Shown one piece after another: positions 34,383 through 48,237 of a stretch of 64,000 nucleotides of DNA. This DNA is from Tetradesmus obliquus. Taxonomy: Eukaryota; Chlorophyta; Chlorophyceae; Sphaeropleales; Scenedesmaceae. The notes below the pieces were generated by a model. That model saw only the letters and a list, made by a program, of their open reading frames with translations, was not told the origin of the DNA and did not search any database. The stretch lies in assembly GCA_030272155.1 (NCBI GenBank), contig CP126194.1, forward strand, positions 3,525,501 to 3,589,500, written 5' to 3'. Position 1 is the first letter of the stretch, and the number at the start of each line of letters is the position of its first letter. A program made the position numbers and the translations under genes.

Positions 34383-37124
34383 CTATAACGTGCTCAGCAG
34401 CATCGCAAACAGCTCTGCTGCATCATCTCCTGGCTTGCCCAGCCCTGATGCAGCCATGAGTGGCGGGCGCGAGGTGTCATCCAGAAAGAAGAACCGCTCA
34501 GCATACAGCAGCACCACAAGCAGCATGTCCAGCGCCTGTTGCAGCTGCATAGCTCGCTCCAAACCACCCGCCGGGCCACTGAACACACCAGGGGTGCCAG
34601 CCATAGCGGCTGCAACAGCTGCTGCCAGCCCCTCACTCGCTATCACTGCATCATATGCTGCTGCATCAAACGCATCTGCAAGCGACATCGCAGTCTGCTG
34701 CCAAGCCAGTAAGCTGCCGTCCCTGCCATCCCACTCTATGCAGGTATAGCACAGCGTGCTAATCGTCTCCGCCAGCGAGCGGATAGCACCCGCCTTTGTG
34801 GGCAGCTTATACTCGCCAGCTTCCCCACTGGCTTCATGCGCCGCTGCTGCAAGTGCTGCTGCAATGCCGCTGTCCTGCTGCTGCAGGACTTTCTGCACCG
34901 TCTGCACCAGCAGCTGCAGCAGCTCCTGCACCGGCAGCTGCTCCACTGGCTGCTTTTTGAAGGCACCTGCATCCAGCAACTGCCCTGGCTTCATCAGCAG
35001 CGGCCACCAGCACAGCGCCTCCTGTGCCGCTGCTGCTGCTGACATTACAAGGCCAAAGTTGGCTGGCACGCGTGCTGCAATGCTCACCAGCATCACCGGC
35101 AGCAGCTGCTGCAGCCGCAGCAGCTCCCACTGCTGCCCAGTCAGCTGCATGGAGCAATGCGCCAGGCAGTAGGCAGAGCGGTTCAAAGCCTTTTGTGAGC
35201 TGGGCAGCTATGCACATGTGCGCAGTTGAGCATGTGTGGCTGCTGGAGAATATACAGTTGGTGGCAATCCATGTGATGCGAAAGTATGGTTTCAGCATTA
35301 CAGCAGATATCATACCTGAGATATGTGCTGTGGGCGAGCATGCAGCCAGGCTCGACAGATGCACCCCACATGCACCAGGCACAAGCTGCGCTGCGCTTGC
35401 ATATCAAGTCACCTTGCCCTCCCCTGTACATGGCTGCTGCTGCTGCTGCTGCTGGTGCTGCTGCTGCTGCTGCTAACGAATATCACTCCCTCTCGCGCCC
35501 CACCTCACCTGGTACATGCGCCCAGCATCCGTCTGCACTGGCGGCCCTATCGTCACCAGCCGCATGTGCCGCGCCAAGCCCCTGTACATGTCCACATACG
35601 CCTGGATATATTGCTGACTAATCGGCCTAGCTCCCTCCCTGTACACTGCATCCACAAGCTCTTCTGCTTTAGCGCCTGTCAGCCCTAGGCACTCCAGCAG
35701 CAGCGAGTGTGAGGGCAGCAGCCGCTGCCTGCTGCTGCGGCCCTGGTCCTTCTGTGGTGCAGTGTCCTGCAAGTTGTCCTGCAAGCGGTTGCGGCCAAAC
35801 AGCCAGCCCTTGCTGCTGCCGGTGCTGGCCACACTAATGCTGCTGAGGCTGCCAGAGCCTAGCATGCTACTGCTGCTGTGGCTGTTGCTGGCGTTGCTGC
35901 TGGCATAGCCGCTGCTGCCTTTCGCCGCTGGCTGCAGCCGCCACTGCGCCTGCACCGCCAGCGCTGTGACCACAGCTTGCAGGAAACACGGCGCTGAGGT
36001 GAGGCTGTGTGTCTTGTGGCCTGCTGCGGCTACTGCTGCCGGGTCGGTGAGTTGCAGGATGACATTTGCAGACATCCAGCGCAGCATGCTGGGTATGTGG
36101 AATGCGCGGCCGCTGCTCTGCTTGACCACTGCTACTGCCAGCTGCAATGCTGCTGCTGTTGTGGGGCCTGCTGCTGTGGATCCAAGTATGCCACCTGTGA
36201 CAGCAGCAGCAGCAGCAGCAGCAGCAGTTTGAGCTGGGGGACCGAGACATGCTTGCTGATATGTTGGCTGGCAGGCAGATGCAGAGTGTCAACAAAAGCA
36301 CATGATGCTTGAGCTGCTGCTGTTGCAATGTAGCGACTTGAGAGCCAATTCAAAGAGTGCTGAGTGCTGCGTCATTGTCTGTGCTCATGACGCGTTGGTG
36401 TCACCTCAAGCATGCCCTGCAACTGCATGATCACAGCAATTGATGCAGTCACATCTGCCAGCAATACCAGGGGTTCCGTTATGACCGCGCTATCCAATGT
36501 CCAACCCTCTTCTGCGGCAATCCTGCTCGCACCTGGCCAGACAGAGCTCAAGTCTGTGAACAGCTGCAGGAATGGCATCCCTAGCAGCGTAAGCGTGGCG
36601 CTGTGGTGGCCGAGTGCGTGGCCGTCACTCACGCCGCTCAGTGCTCGTGCAATGTCACCCATCACTAGTGGCAGCCGCTCAAACATTCCTGAGCTCGCCA
36701 GCTGGTGACACATCAGCGTGCCCATGTGCAGCAAGCTGCTGCCTGCCTGCTCTGCTTCCCTGCAGGCTGTGCTGAGCAGGTTTGCTGTTGCCATTACTAC
36801 TGCAATCAGGTGCTTGTAGATTGGGTCCTGCTGGAAATCTGCTTCGAGCATTATGCTGACAACCCTGCCCAGCAGGAAAGGCACGTGCAGGCTGTCAAGC
36901 AGCATGCCCCAGGGCTGGTCTTCCCGCCTACACAGGGCGCATATGTTGGTTAAGTACAGCCAGTCAACGCCTTCCAGCTGGCCGGTCAACATGGACGACA
37001 TGTAAGCGGCTGCGGGAGGCCACGACGCCTTCAGTGGGGCCTCTGCAAGAGCTCGGGCAGCAGCAGGACCAGGGGCTGCTGCTACAGCACCCGCTGCTGA
37101 CATCATGGATGGTTGGCTAGTCAT
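34383..37124 (-). CDS. Helical protein of unknown function
   Basis: Proposed exons 36405-37124, 35509-36141 and 34383-35189 give about 719 residues. The long exons have well-formed amphipathic helical sequence (for example VDWLYLTNICALC, HKTHSLTSAPCFLQ, QQWELLRLQQLLP) with few homopolymers, unlike chance ORFs in this DNA, so the gene is real. The two internal acceptors were chosen by phase and are uncertain; a small exon could be missing between exons 1 and 2. The mix of Leu/Ala-rich helices without motifs suggests a scaffold or an alpha-solenoid. No family recognised. Confidence 0.65.
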
Positions 37125-37998
37125 GATGGCAGAGACGATCGTGCCCTTGATTTTTCAAATAAGTGTATCGGCCACAGCCGGCTCCAGAGCGATCCACCGG
37201 CACATGCTGCTCGGCACGCGATGGGTATCGCCATCAGGTGCAGCCCAGCATTGCTTTGATCCAGGATAAACAATGTAGTTATAAGGTGAATGTATGGTGA
37301 TTGAACGGATTCAGCAGGGCACATACGATGTATGTAACCCAGTCACTGCAGGCCAGCAGCAAGTGCGTCTGAAGTTGGAACGAAACAATGGCAGACAAGA
37401 AGCTACAAGATGGTTGATCAGGCGCTGCGGAACTACACCCAAGCAATACCCAGCGAAGCTCCCGGGACGTGAAGTACGAAGACGTGAGGCAAGAGTGACA
37501 ACCAGGAGTGAGCCAAACCTCGAGTGTTCATAGGCAGCCCTTGAATTTGAATTTGTGGTTTTCAAGCATTCTGTGAATAGCATGACGGATGATGCGTGAA
37601 GTATTGGTTGCTCAGCGCAGCTCTCTTCAGCAGTGGCTCAGGCTGTCTCAACAGGCTGACATGCTTCACCTTGCTCAAGCTGGAGGACCTCAAGCGAATT
37701 CCACCCAGCTGTTCAGTACAAACTTGACCTTGAGTTGCAGTAAAAAAAGTCAGTGGTGCGATGGAGCAGGGCCGGTGTGTGCAGATTCTGCACTGCAGGC
37801 CGAGCCACACTAGGGTTTCGTAAAAGCATATTGGACATTCAGCTGCTACTTAGCTGTGCTAAGGTTTTGTTTATTCGTTTTAGACTGCAAAGCATAGAAA
37901 ATCACTGTCGGGCGAGTTGGTTGAGAGATGGTTCAAACGAGTCAAGCTTGCTATGCAAGCAGTAGCTACGTAAGCGAACACGCAGCGGAAACTTCTTC
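37125..37998. other. Divergent intergenic region
   Basis: The stretch separates the helical protein (-) from the Ser-rich protein (+) and should hold both promoters. It is AT-richer than the genes. No conserved ORF, RNA gene or repeat was recognised. Confidence 0.4.
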
Positions 37999-39441
37999 AT
38001 GAACGGTTCTGATGGTGCTCAACCTCTAGATGGGGCTGCTGCGCAGCTGGCCAGCTTGCCCCGCAGCAGCACATCTACAGCAGCACCCAGAGCAAACCAC
38101 AGGCATGAAAGCAGGCCAGCCAGCTTATGTGTTGACATAGGCAGAGCAGGCAGCAGCACTTGCCCCAGCCCTGCAAGTACAAGCCCTCTCTCAGCTGTCA
38201 GTGGTGGGCAGCAGCAGAAGCAGCTCAGCCCGGCATCCCCAGCAGCAAGGCAGTCAGGGTGCTGTCTTCAGGACCTTGCCTTCCCATATTCACCTAGCAG
38301 CAGCGTCGGTGAGGGCATGAATCTGTTAAATTCTGCCTTCCCAGCAGACAGGGCACTAGGTTCACACTTGGCACGCGGCACAGCTGGCCTAGCGTGTGGC
38401 AGCAGTGCCAACACCAGTTTCAGCAAGAGCCTGCAGAACTGCAGCAGCAACATCAGCAGTGCTTCCTGGGCTAGCAGATCCAGCAGGAGCAGCTCGACCA
38501 AGCACAGCATCTGCAGCGTGCAAATGGGGGCAGCAGATGTGACGGAGCAACATGGCAGCTCACACTTGCCAGCCTGCCACGAAGACTTCTTTGGTCATTG
38601 GAGCCTGCACAGCCCAGTGGCAGCACATTCAGCAGTAGCACAAGCACAGCGTCACCATAATGATGAGGATGCTGAGGTAGCGGAAATAACACTATCTGGC
38701 GGCCTGCACCAGCAGCAGCACTTGCCGCTGTTGCACCATCTGGAGGCTATCTTGGGGCAGCGGCAGCAGCGCAGCTCTTGCAGGAGCACCCCTCCAGCCC
38801 TGCCAGGCGGCAGCAGCAGCAACTGCTGCACACCTAGTCCAGGCAGACGCAGCTGCAGCGCACTTGAACTGGCAGCCATGGCAGAAGGGTACATACAACC
38901 GGCCCTCTCTCCCTCAGCAGGAGCTGCAGCCGCACGGCTCATGCCAACCTGGCACTCAAGCACAGCAGCAGCCAGCAGCACCAGCAGCAGCATGCAGCAG
39001 CACAGCCAGCAGCTGGAGCATGCTAGTGAGGGTAGCACGCCGCAGCACGCACACAGGGCTCCCAGCGCGCTTGCGCTGTCATCCAGAGTGCAAATCAGCA
39101 GCAAAGCGCTCAAGCAGCGGCTGCTGGTTGAGCCACCTACTTCCCAACAGCTTGTACAGCACACGCATGGCCGCAGCGCTACGCTGCTGTCTGCTGTGCA
39201 TGACAGCTCTGGAGCATTGGACCTTGACCCAGAGACCCCTACACTGCTGAGCCCTGTGCATGCAGCTGACAGCCATGCTGCATGGGGTGCTGCTGCTGCT
39301 GCTGCTGGCAGCAGCACACCCCCAAGCCCTGGAGCAGCTAGGCTGGCAGCAATTGGAGCACATGAGGCGCATTCAGCGGCTGCTGCAGCTGCGTCAGCAG
39401 CAGCCTATGCTGGCCTGCCAGGGCAGCAAGTTCAGGCAACT

Positions 39442-39485
<44 letters not shown>

Positions 39486-40667
39486 CCTGCACAGCCGCAG
39501 CTCTATGGTGGTAGTGCTGCCGCCGACGGGCAGCCACCTCAGCAGTCATGGCACTGAGCGCTGGCGGGCAGCAACTGATGATGCAGCAGGTGATTCAGCA
39601 GGTGCAGCTGCAGCTGAAGGGCTGCGGTCGAGGCAGGGCAGCTTCACCAGCGCTGCTCATGTGGCAGCAGGCGAGGGCAGGGGCAGGCCTATGCAGGATG
39701 GCAGGGGGCGGCTGCGTGGGGTGCATGCTGATGCATCTGGCAACGCCACCTCAGCAGCAGCTGATGAAGCTCCAGCCAAATCTCAGCAGCAGCAGCAGCA
39801 GCAGCGCTCGCGAAGCAGCTCAGTGACGAGCAGCCGCAGCTGCCAGGGCAGGCGTGGCGCTTGCAGGAGCCTCAGCAGGGGAGCCGGCTTGGCAGCAGCA
39901 ACAGCAGCAGGCAGCAGCCGCAACTGCGCCAGCTCCTGTGACATGTACGGCAGCAGCAAGGGCGCTGCGCCTGCCGGTGTTGCTCATGACAGCAGCAGGG
40001 ATAGTGGTGCGCTATCGCTTGAGGGTGGTGTGCGGAGGAGCAGCGGGGGTGGTGGCAGGGCCAGGGAGCCTGCTGGGCCTTTGGAGCTGGACCCATGTGC
40101 TCCCCCGCTAGGCAGCAGCAAGCTGAGCCAGCCAGTGCTGGCAGATGTTGACTACATCGTGCACCGCTGGTCTCACAGGTGAGCGCTGCATTATGGGTCT
40201 GTTTGTGTATGGCGCAGTTCAACACGGCAGAAGTCAGGAACCATGGTGGTAAATAATGGAAGCTAATATGCAGCAGACGCCCGTTGGTTGTACAACAAGC
40301 AGTCAACAGCCGAGCAAGCAGTCGACAGCCGAGGGCTACTGTCGTTGTCACTGGCAGCTGCCACTTGCCTGTTCTACTCCGTGGGACAACATGTATGCGT
40401 ATGGACTCAGCTGCTGATGCATGCAGTGGTGTGTGCTGCTGCAGGTGGCAATGCGACCGGCAGCGGCAAGCTGCTACTTCCCCAAGCCCTCCTGCGGCAG
40501 CGTCGGCGGCTGTGGCTGCGGCTACAGCGCATTCACCCCGCACTGCAGCAGCAGCAGCAGCAGCAGGTGGCACAGCTGAATGGGTGAGGCCGCCTGAGCA
40601 GCTGCACCTGTTTGGGGCATCCCCAGTGAGCGGCTTGGCAGGAGCTCGCCGGCCTGGGCTGCCCTGA
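37999..40667 (+). CDS. Ser/Ala/Gln-rich low-complexity protein, unknown function
   Basis: Exon 37999-40178 is an unbroken 726-codon frame, joined by a good donor (CACAG then GTGAGC) to 40445-40667 in matching phase. Together they give 800 residues. Composition is dominated by Ser, Ala, Gln and Gly, with scattered conserved-looking phospho-type patches (DLDPETPTLLSP, RSRSSSVTSSRS) and a 15-Ala run. Just before the intron is a more ordered stretch, LADVDYIVHRWSHR. Likely intrinsically disordered and possibly a phosphorylated signalling or RNA-associated protein, but no domain supports that. The gene could extend into the region downstream. Confidence 0.55.
39441..39483 (+). repeat. GCA microsatellite coding for poly-Ala
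   Basis: About fourteen GCA units inside the exon of the Ser/Ala-rich protein, read in frame as alanine. Confidence 0.9.
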
Positions 40668-43341
40668 CAAACAGCTGCCTACGGCGCCTTTACACACCTG
40701 TGTAGCCCCTGCACTAGGTCACAAGCATGGCAATCAGACCGCAGGTCTTCATCGCAGCTGCTGTTGGCAGCGTCCGGGCAGACCACATGTGGCTCGCAGC
40801 CTGCTTGTGACACAGTGCAGCTGCCGCGGGTGTACACAGGTACTGGCAGCTTGGAGGCGGCGACAAACTCCGGGTGTTGGCGGTTATCAACTGCTATGTA
40901 TCAACGTTTTATGCTTTTAACATGGAGTTTATGCTATCTGGCCGGTGTGCAAAAACAAGGGGTACACGCATGCTGCCCTGGCACCTGGCACCACAACACT
41001 GCAGACTTGCACCTGCAGGCTTTCTTTGCTGGTTTTCGCTGGTGACGCCAGCTCCCTAGTTGCAAGCACCTCAGCCTGCCCAGGTGCGTGAGGTGCGCGA
41101 ATCAGCAGCATTGCGATGTGAACGCACATCAACTGCTGCGACATCCCATGCAGTCTGGCCTGTGTGTTAGCCCCGAGAAACTGCAGCTAGCATTCACACC
41201 ATTGTCAAGAGCTCACTTGCCCCTCATCTGTCATAGGCATCCAACCTTGCCTGCATCAAGGTGCTGGGTCCTTGCATGCCATCAGTGGTGGTGGTTTTTT
41301 TGTGGGTGTTGCCAACTGGCCCCAACTGGATTGTAGACTACTCTCAGCATGTCTGCTGCTCATCACCGTGATCACCGCAGCACCTACAGCTGTGAGTCAT
41401 GTACTACACCAGCCGCCATATCTTGCAACAGATGTGGCATTCAAACCAGTCTTGAGAAGAGTGCTACTGCCTTTAACAGCTGGTGTAAGGTCTTACACTA
41501 AACTGGTGCTTTGTCAGTGCGTTGTTCTAGTGTCCACGCACATCACTGACCATGCAACGTGAGCTGTCAGCCGCTGACACCGCGGCGGTGCTGTTTTGTG
41601 CTTATGTGTTCAACCCTGAATGCATGCCTTCAATCACCGCAAGGCTGCATGCTGTGGTGCACAGCTTACAGTTACGAGGGTGACAGTTGAATGCCTGTGA
41701 CAGCAGCCATGGGCGCCTTGTGTGCGCACTCTGCGCTGCTGCTTACTTTGCCGGTGTGTTAGATGTTTTGGGTCTGTCAGCTTGCGCGTCATGTAGCAAT
41801 TGGATTCCGGTCGACCCTGTTAATGCTGCACTAATATAAGAATGCAGCGTGCAGGATGCAAGGTCAAAACACAACAATCACAGAGCTCTGCCAGGCTGGC
41901 AGAGTGCTGCGCTGATTTGGGGCATCTAGGGCGAGGGTACTGATGTTTGAAAGCATCGTCTGCTGTAGCATGGTTGAGGCAGTCTTTGATGCTGCTGGGT
42001 CCCAGCGCTGACTACAAGGGACATAACGCTGGGAGGCTAATGAGAAGGCGGATTGTGAGCACTGGTCATGCCAGAGCGTGAGGTCATAGGTCATGTGGCC
42101 GACACTGGCAGGCATGAGTGGCAGGGTATGACGGACGTACTGTGCTGGGGTTTACGTGTGTGTTATGACAAGTCACATTGGTATAACAATACTGTGGTTT
42201 TGGTGTCATTGTGCCTGGACATGCCATGATGGCTGCTGGCGAGTTGCCACAAGGGTCGTGTGTTTTTCTTTGCACTCGACATTGAGTTTGCGCTGGCGCG
42301 GCGGCGGTGTAGCTCAGCACGTGTTGCAGTTTCAGCAATTGGTGCTGATGCTGGCAAGGACGTCGTTTGTGTTGCTTTGCAGTGCATGGTGTTGTTGAAG
42401 TAAATGCTCCTGCAAGCAGAGCAGGGTAGAAGCAGGGCGAAGCGACGGCAGTGGCTGTGCTGCATGCTGTCATATGACCTGCTGCAGGCCAGCTGGCGCT
42501 GCATGCTTTCCAATAAGAGTCGGCGTGATGCCTGCTTTTGTCAGAGGAAACTGCCAGCAGCTACGGTTCAGTACAGAGGCAGCATGCAGGCCATATGGCG
42601 GCAGTGGTGCCACCACTAACGGTCACCATTGCATCCAATGTTCTCCATTTCATCTATCTACAACGTGTGCCGTGCAGAAAACCTCAGGTGCCGACTGGTT
42701 CTGGTACATGGATGATGCCTAATCAAGAGTCTACATCAGTTGTGTTTGTGGCTTGCATGTTGCTGCATCCACTCAGTGACCATCGTCAGCCTCTGGTCAG
42801 GCGTAGGTCATACTGCTGCCCGAGTGTTGGCAGCTGGGCTTGTGTATGGGCCAATTTCCTAGCTTGGACAAGAATGTCTGCATGTGTGCCGCGACCTGTT
42901 GAGTGTGCGGAGTATTGTCCTGCCCTGTTGTGTTACTGACCTGGGCTGTACTGCATCCTGCAGCGTTGGTCTCGGTCGCATGTTAGGCTGCCACAAGCTG
43001 AAGAGATTCACTTGCTTGTAAGCCTATGCTGTGTTTCATGCTTGGTGCTATTAGCAAGCCACTTGAAAGATCTCCGTGTACCCGACAGTATCGAGCATGG
43101 GCACCGATTGTGCCGTATGAGTTTGCATGTGTCACAGACGTAGTACCTGTATTTACTTGGAGGATGCCGGGAAAACTCGCCCTGCAGCAAGCTGGGCAGG
43201 AGCAGGAAAGCAGCACAGGTCGCCCTAGGCAGACCTTGCAGAGACGTGTGCAGGTCAGGAGTGAGAGGATCAGCGATAATTTGACAACCAACGCCTCACT
43301 CATAACAACACGTCACTCAGCATGCGAGCATAAGGTGTCTA
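40668..43341. other. Gene-poor stretch between two Ser/Ala-rich ORFs
   Basis: No conserved protein and no phase-consistent exon were found. It may be plain intergenic DNA, or a very large intron if the two flanking Ser/Ala-rich ORFs belong to one gene. The phase-0 acceptor available near 43409 does not match the phase-2 donor at 40178, which argues against a direct join. Confidence 0.45.
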
Positions 43342-45527
43342 GTGCGTGAAGAGGCACAGCAGCGCTGCAGCTGCCTGTCATCCAACTGCATGCGCCTGGC
43401 CTGCTTGCAGAATGCCCTCCGCTGGCGGTCATGGGGTGGAGAGCCAGACACAGCAGCTCCTGCACTACCAACCCGGCCGCCGAGCGGCCCAGGCAGGCAT
43501 AGGGCTGGACGAAGCGCAGGCAGCGATGTAGAGCTGTCAGCGCTTCCTTCAACCACCACCAGCAGCATCTGCAGCGACATGCCAGTGCTCAGCTCTCCTG
43601 CAGCCACAGTTGGCTCCGGAGAGCAACTGGCGCGCAGCACAATCGGCAGCTTTAAGAGCAGCACGAGCAGCGCAGCAGGCACAGGCGTAGCCAACGATGC
43701 AGGGTCTAGCGGTGCTGGGCCAAGTCCAAGCAGTGCAGCGGGCATACAGCAGCAGCAGCAGTGCACACCTGCTATAGGCATCACTGGCGCGACAGACGAC
43801 GCGTGCTCAATCGTCACACAAGCAGGTGCGGCTTTGACATGCAACGCTTGCAGACCTGGCGTAACAGTCAGGCTGCTGCCTTCATGTACAAATGTGATGT
43901 GCGTAAGCGCATGTGTGCTTGTGCTTGGTGTGCTGTAGAAAGCCCAAAGTGGGCGTGCCTGCATCATGTCATGCTGCTTGCCTTTTGCTCCCGCCATGCG
44001 TCGCACAATCAGCAAGCTTGTGCGATTCAGAAGCTTCCGTGCACAGGCCGTTCTAGGGGATTTTCAATTTGGATCGTTGCTATGTTCCTGCAGGCTCCAC
44101 AGCACACTCCTTCACCTCGTTATACAGCATGCTAGCAGACCAGGGCGAGGCAGGTTCAGAAACAGCTGGACCTTCAGCAGCAGCAACAGCAGGCATTGCA
44201 GGCAGCAGCAGCGGCCACACGGGCGGCGCCATGTCTCCTTTCCGCGGGTCAGATGCGGGCGGCGATGTTGGAACAAGTGTATCAACACTCCCACTGATCT
44301 CAGAGATGGCTTATGATGATGAGCAGCAGCTAATGCAGGAGGTAGATGAGCTTGCAGGAGGCGAAGGAGTGTCAGGCCGTGTTTCAGGGTTTGATGAAGC
44401 AGAAGAAGACGCAGCAGATGATGCTGCGGCGGCACAGAGCCGCGCAGCGCAGCAGGGCGCATTAGTAATGAGCGGCATCAGCGGCAGGCCGCGCGTTAGC
44501 AGTAGCCATGGCAGCGTGACAAGCGCAGCAAGTGATGCGTCGGTGTCGGCTCCAGGGTCAGCTGCATCCGGGCCAATCGGTGCAGTAGTAGGCGCCCGCA
44601 TGCCTAGCCCTGCTGGTGCTGGCAGTAGCTTTGGGCGCTCTGGTTACAGCAGCCAGCGCAGCAGCGGCAGCCGCCACAGCTTGCACCAGCAGCAGCAGCT
44701 GCAGCTGGGGAGTGGTGACAGCAGGAGCAGTGCGGACCTGCCGCCGCCGTTTGGCATGCGCAAGCGGCCGGACAATGACGAGACGTGTTCATATGCCACG
44801 CAAGCTGGTGGGTGGCAGCAAGGGGAATGCTGGGGAAGCAAAGGCGCCTGGCATCGCTCGTCAGACTAGCTTCTGGTGTTTCTCTGTGTTTTGCGGCAGC
44901 AATGCTGCAGGTATCTCCAAAGGGACACCGCTGCCGCGTGCCATTGTTGATGCTGCTACTGCTGCCTTCTGCAGACCAGTACACTACATCTCTGGCTTAT
45001 CATGTTGCTGCTGCTGCTGCTGCTGCGCTGCAGGTTCTGTGCACAGCGTCTCGTCTGTGCTGAGCAGCGCATTCGCGGAGTCAGCCCCGCAGCAGCGCAC
45101 CTCCGGCAGCGGCTCAGCAGCAGCAGCAGGCCAGCAGCAGCTGCTCATCCACCCTCTGTCAGAGCCCACAGATGAGCTGGGCTGCTTTGAGGAGGAAGAT
45201 GCAAGCCTGACAGCAGCAGCCAGGAGCAGCAGCGCTGGAGACGGGAGCATTGATGGGCACCATCTTGGCCTGAGCAGCCCTGGCAGCAGCAGCGGCCAGC
45301 AGCAAGCGGCGCTGGGGGCACACGCAGGGCAACACCTGGGGGTGGACAATGCCTGGGGACTGGATGAGCAGCAGTGGCAGCAGCAGCAAGCGCAAGGCGG
45401 CCCGGCAGCAGCAGCGGCAGCAGGGGCGCATGGGGGTGGTTTAGAGCGTAAGGGTTCACTGAAAGGAGCGCTGCGCAGCGTAGTAGCGTGGGGCAGCGGG
45501 TTAGGTCAGCGTCTGCAGCGGGGGTGA
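43342..45527 (+). CDS. Ser/Gly/Ala-rich protein, unknown function
   Basis: Exons 43342-43825, 44094-44807 and 45034-45527 share phase 1 at both introns and give about 563 residues if the first ATG is used. The sequence is low-complexity, but the exon joins fall inside readable contexts: TQAG/STAHSFTSLYSMLADQGE and YATQAG/SVHSVSSVLSSAF. Acidic patches (FDEAEEDAADDAAAA, CFEEEDAS) and a basic C-terminus (ERKGSLKGALRSVV) stand out. A good acceptor at 43407-43408 (TTGCAG) leaves open an upstream exon, so the start is uncertain. No family recognised. Confidence 0.55.
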
Positions 45528-45950
45528 CATGAGAAGCAAGCCGGCCACAAACAGCAGCAGCAGCAGCAGGGTGCAGGTAGGGCAGGCGCAGGCGCAAGCA
45601 GCAGCAACGGGCCGCAGGCGAGGCAGCAGCGGCCAGCTAGCGGCAGCCAGGAGCTTGCCAGCATGTGAAGCATGCAGCTGCTAGTACTACATGAAGGTGA
45701 CTCCCTGGACATGCTGCCACAAGCACTCACTGGCACCTGCAGCTGCTGAGGCGGTGTGTGCGTGGTGAGGTTTCTAGTGCAGCTTCATGTGGCCCCTTCG
45801 TGTTCATGTTATGGCATTTCTGCATGTCAGGAATCTGCCAACATGCAGTGTGTTCTTGTGTAGGGCTGTGGGTGCATGGGGCTGCACAGCCGGTACTGAC
45901 AGAGCTCCTGCGTGCCTCTTGGCAAATGTATAGCAGGGACATAGCAGGTG

Positions 45951-46050
45951 GTGTGCGCCATCCTAGCATCTGCAATTGTGTTGCAGCCATGGCAGCGGGG
46001 TGTGCGCCATCCCAGCATGCGCAAGAGCGTTGCAGCCATGCCGGTGGGGA
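45951..46050 (+). repeat. 49-bp tandem duplication
   Basis: Two head-to-tail copies starting with GTGTGCGCCATCC at 45951 and 46000, diverged at several positions. Noncoding. Confidence 0.8.
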
Positions 46051-48108
46051 TGGGTGCAAACAGCAGGCATGTGAGGTTGTATTTTGCTGACCCAAGCGCA
46101 CATTTAAGTTCAGGATTTGAGCGGACTGTATGCCAGCTGCATGACGTGAGGTTGTGTGTGTAACTTAGCACACCGTCCGCACAGGATTGGAAACTGTAGG
46201 TTGGTAGCTGTTCGCGCTACCGTTGGTTCCATCGGGGCGCATGTGTTGGCACTTGCATAGTCCTTGTTTGCATGGCTGCTGGTGTGCGCTGTCAGTGTGT
46301 CTGTGTGCAACTGCTATCTGCCCTGTTGGCGATCCCGAGCAGTTATGCGGCTGCATGGGCAGGAGCCAATGACAACAGCGTGTGTGCTGGCGCCAACTAG
46401 CACACACCTGTTCCCATGTGCCAATCAGTGTGCAGCCTTTCGTTAAAACGTGTGGCAGTCAGTGTGTAAGTTTCAAATTTACAAGGACAAATTGTCCTTT
46501 TTACAGTCGTGGAACATGCAAGCTCCAGTGGCATGCTTCAGTCTTGCAAGGCATGCTTTGTATGTACTGCTGACTTTGTCACATGGGGTGCATTGAATCC
46601 ATGTGTGTTGCAACAGTGTCATATGTTGCTTGCCGGCAGCTTCTTCAGTAAGTGGCTTGTCTGCCAGGCGTGCATACACCAGGTGCTGTTGTCCATCAGG
46701 CGAGGGACACACACGCACACGTAACTACTCACACGTCATGGCACCGGCTCTCTGGCTCAGGAAGTGAGAGTGAACTTCCCTCAGAAATTTTTGGATTTCT
46801 GGATTTAAATTGCGGGACAGAAGGCAAACAGCACACACGAGGACGGTGGTGCCGCACATAATACCTGAGGCGCTCAAGAAACACAGACGTGACCGCTTGT
46901 GCACACACTCGTTGCAACAGCGCCGGGCGTAAAGCAGCCAGGAACCTGAACCACTGCTACACACCCAGCATGCACACACTGCACCGTACACAGTGATGCT
47001 CACATGCTTACATGCCATATGCAGACTCTCTGTCAACAGTGCACCATGGCAGGAAAGCCTGCGATGAAAACCCTAAGCCCTATATTCAGCGTTGTGCTTG
47101 AGCAAGGTGCACTCCCGCCCTCATTGAAGGCATCATGTGATGATGGTGAGCAGCCAGCCGAAGGCGCACCTGCCACCAGCAACACAACGCAACATAAGAA
47201 AGCATGGCACGCCAGTGCACTTTGGCAACAATGCTATGTTGAAGGGCTTGCCACCAAACTCTTGCGGGGTCCAGCTACACAGCAGTGCTGCTGCCTGACC
47301 CTTTACCTCGAGCTGGTTGCTGACAACAAAACCCCGCCCGCCAACTGCAACAGATGCTGCGCAAGTGAACCTGGGTGTGACATGGCACTGCCATGCAGAC
47401 CACCTGATTGCATGCCAAAGCACTCTGTCCGTGCATTATCTGTGCAATATGGGTGGCATCAATAACAGGAATGGATGGATGGAGCAGTTATGGAGGCAGT
47501 CGCAGAGCCAAGCCCTTGCTATATGCAGTGAAACAGCTTCAACATAATAGTGATGAACAGCTTCGGTCCCAGGACTGCACGCTGACACAAATACCGGTGA
47601 CGTTGTCTGGCGCGCAATGCAAGTAAAATCTCCTTGCCACAGGAGGCTGGCACTGAAGGGGACAGCACCTAGCTCTTGTCTGCAAATCAAGATCTCCCCT
47701 GGTACACAGAGTGTGTGCCATGTACCCCTCCACGAAATATGTCAGCAGGCACCACAGCAGCCGCCCACGCTACCTGGGTTGTGCCTTGTAGACAGAGATC
47801 CCAGCCAATGCTGCTGCATCACGCCTGCATCACCACATCTACTCTTCTTTCGTCAACAGCAGCGGCGCTGCGCTGGGCACGCAGCGCGGCACATCACAGG
47901 CGCAGCAGCTACCGCAACCTGCACACTGGGCTCTGCATCCATCGTCACCTCTCAACTACAGCCTAAACCCCCTTCATTCTTATCAAAAGCCACTGTTGCC
48001 TTCAACCATCAGCTGCACACAGCCAGCTGCACCGCCCTGCATCGCTCAAAAAAGGGTTGGCTGTGACCACTAGCCCCAGCCAGCCCAGTCTCCAGACAAC
48101 ATCACAGC

Positions 48109-48113
48109 TTACA
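48109..48113 (-). terminator. Candidate poly(A) signal TGTAA for the metallopeptidase
   Basis: Minus-strand TGTAA about 125 nt beyond the stop codon at 48238. Position-based inference. Confidence 0.3.
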
Positions 48114-48237
48114 TGCATATGCAATGTTTCTGTCAACAGCTGCCCCAGCAATAGAGGGCTAGAAGCTGCAGTCGCCCAGCCATGTCTTCATTGCCCAGCC
48201 ATGTCTTCAAACAACATAACAGCTCCCCCAATGAGTG

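Larger units (their letters stand above)
45528..48237. other. Convergent intergenic region
   Basis: The stretch lies between the 3' ends of the Ser/Gly-rich gene (+) and the metallopeptidase (-). It contains a two-copy 49-bp tandem repeat at 45951-46050 (GTGTGCGCCATC ... TTGCAGCCATG). No gene, RNA or transposon is recognised. Confidence 0.45.
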
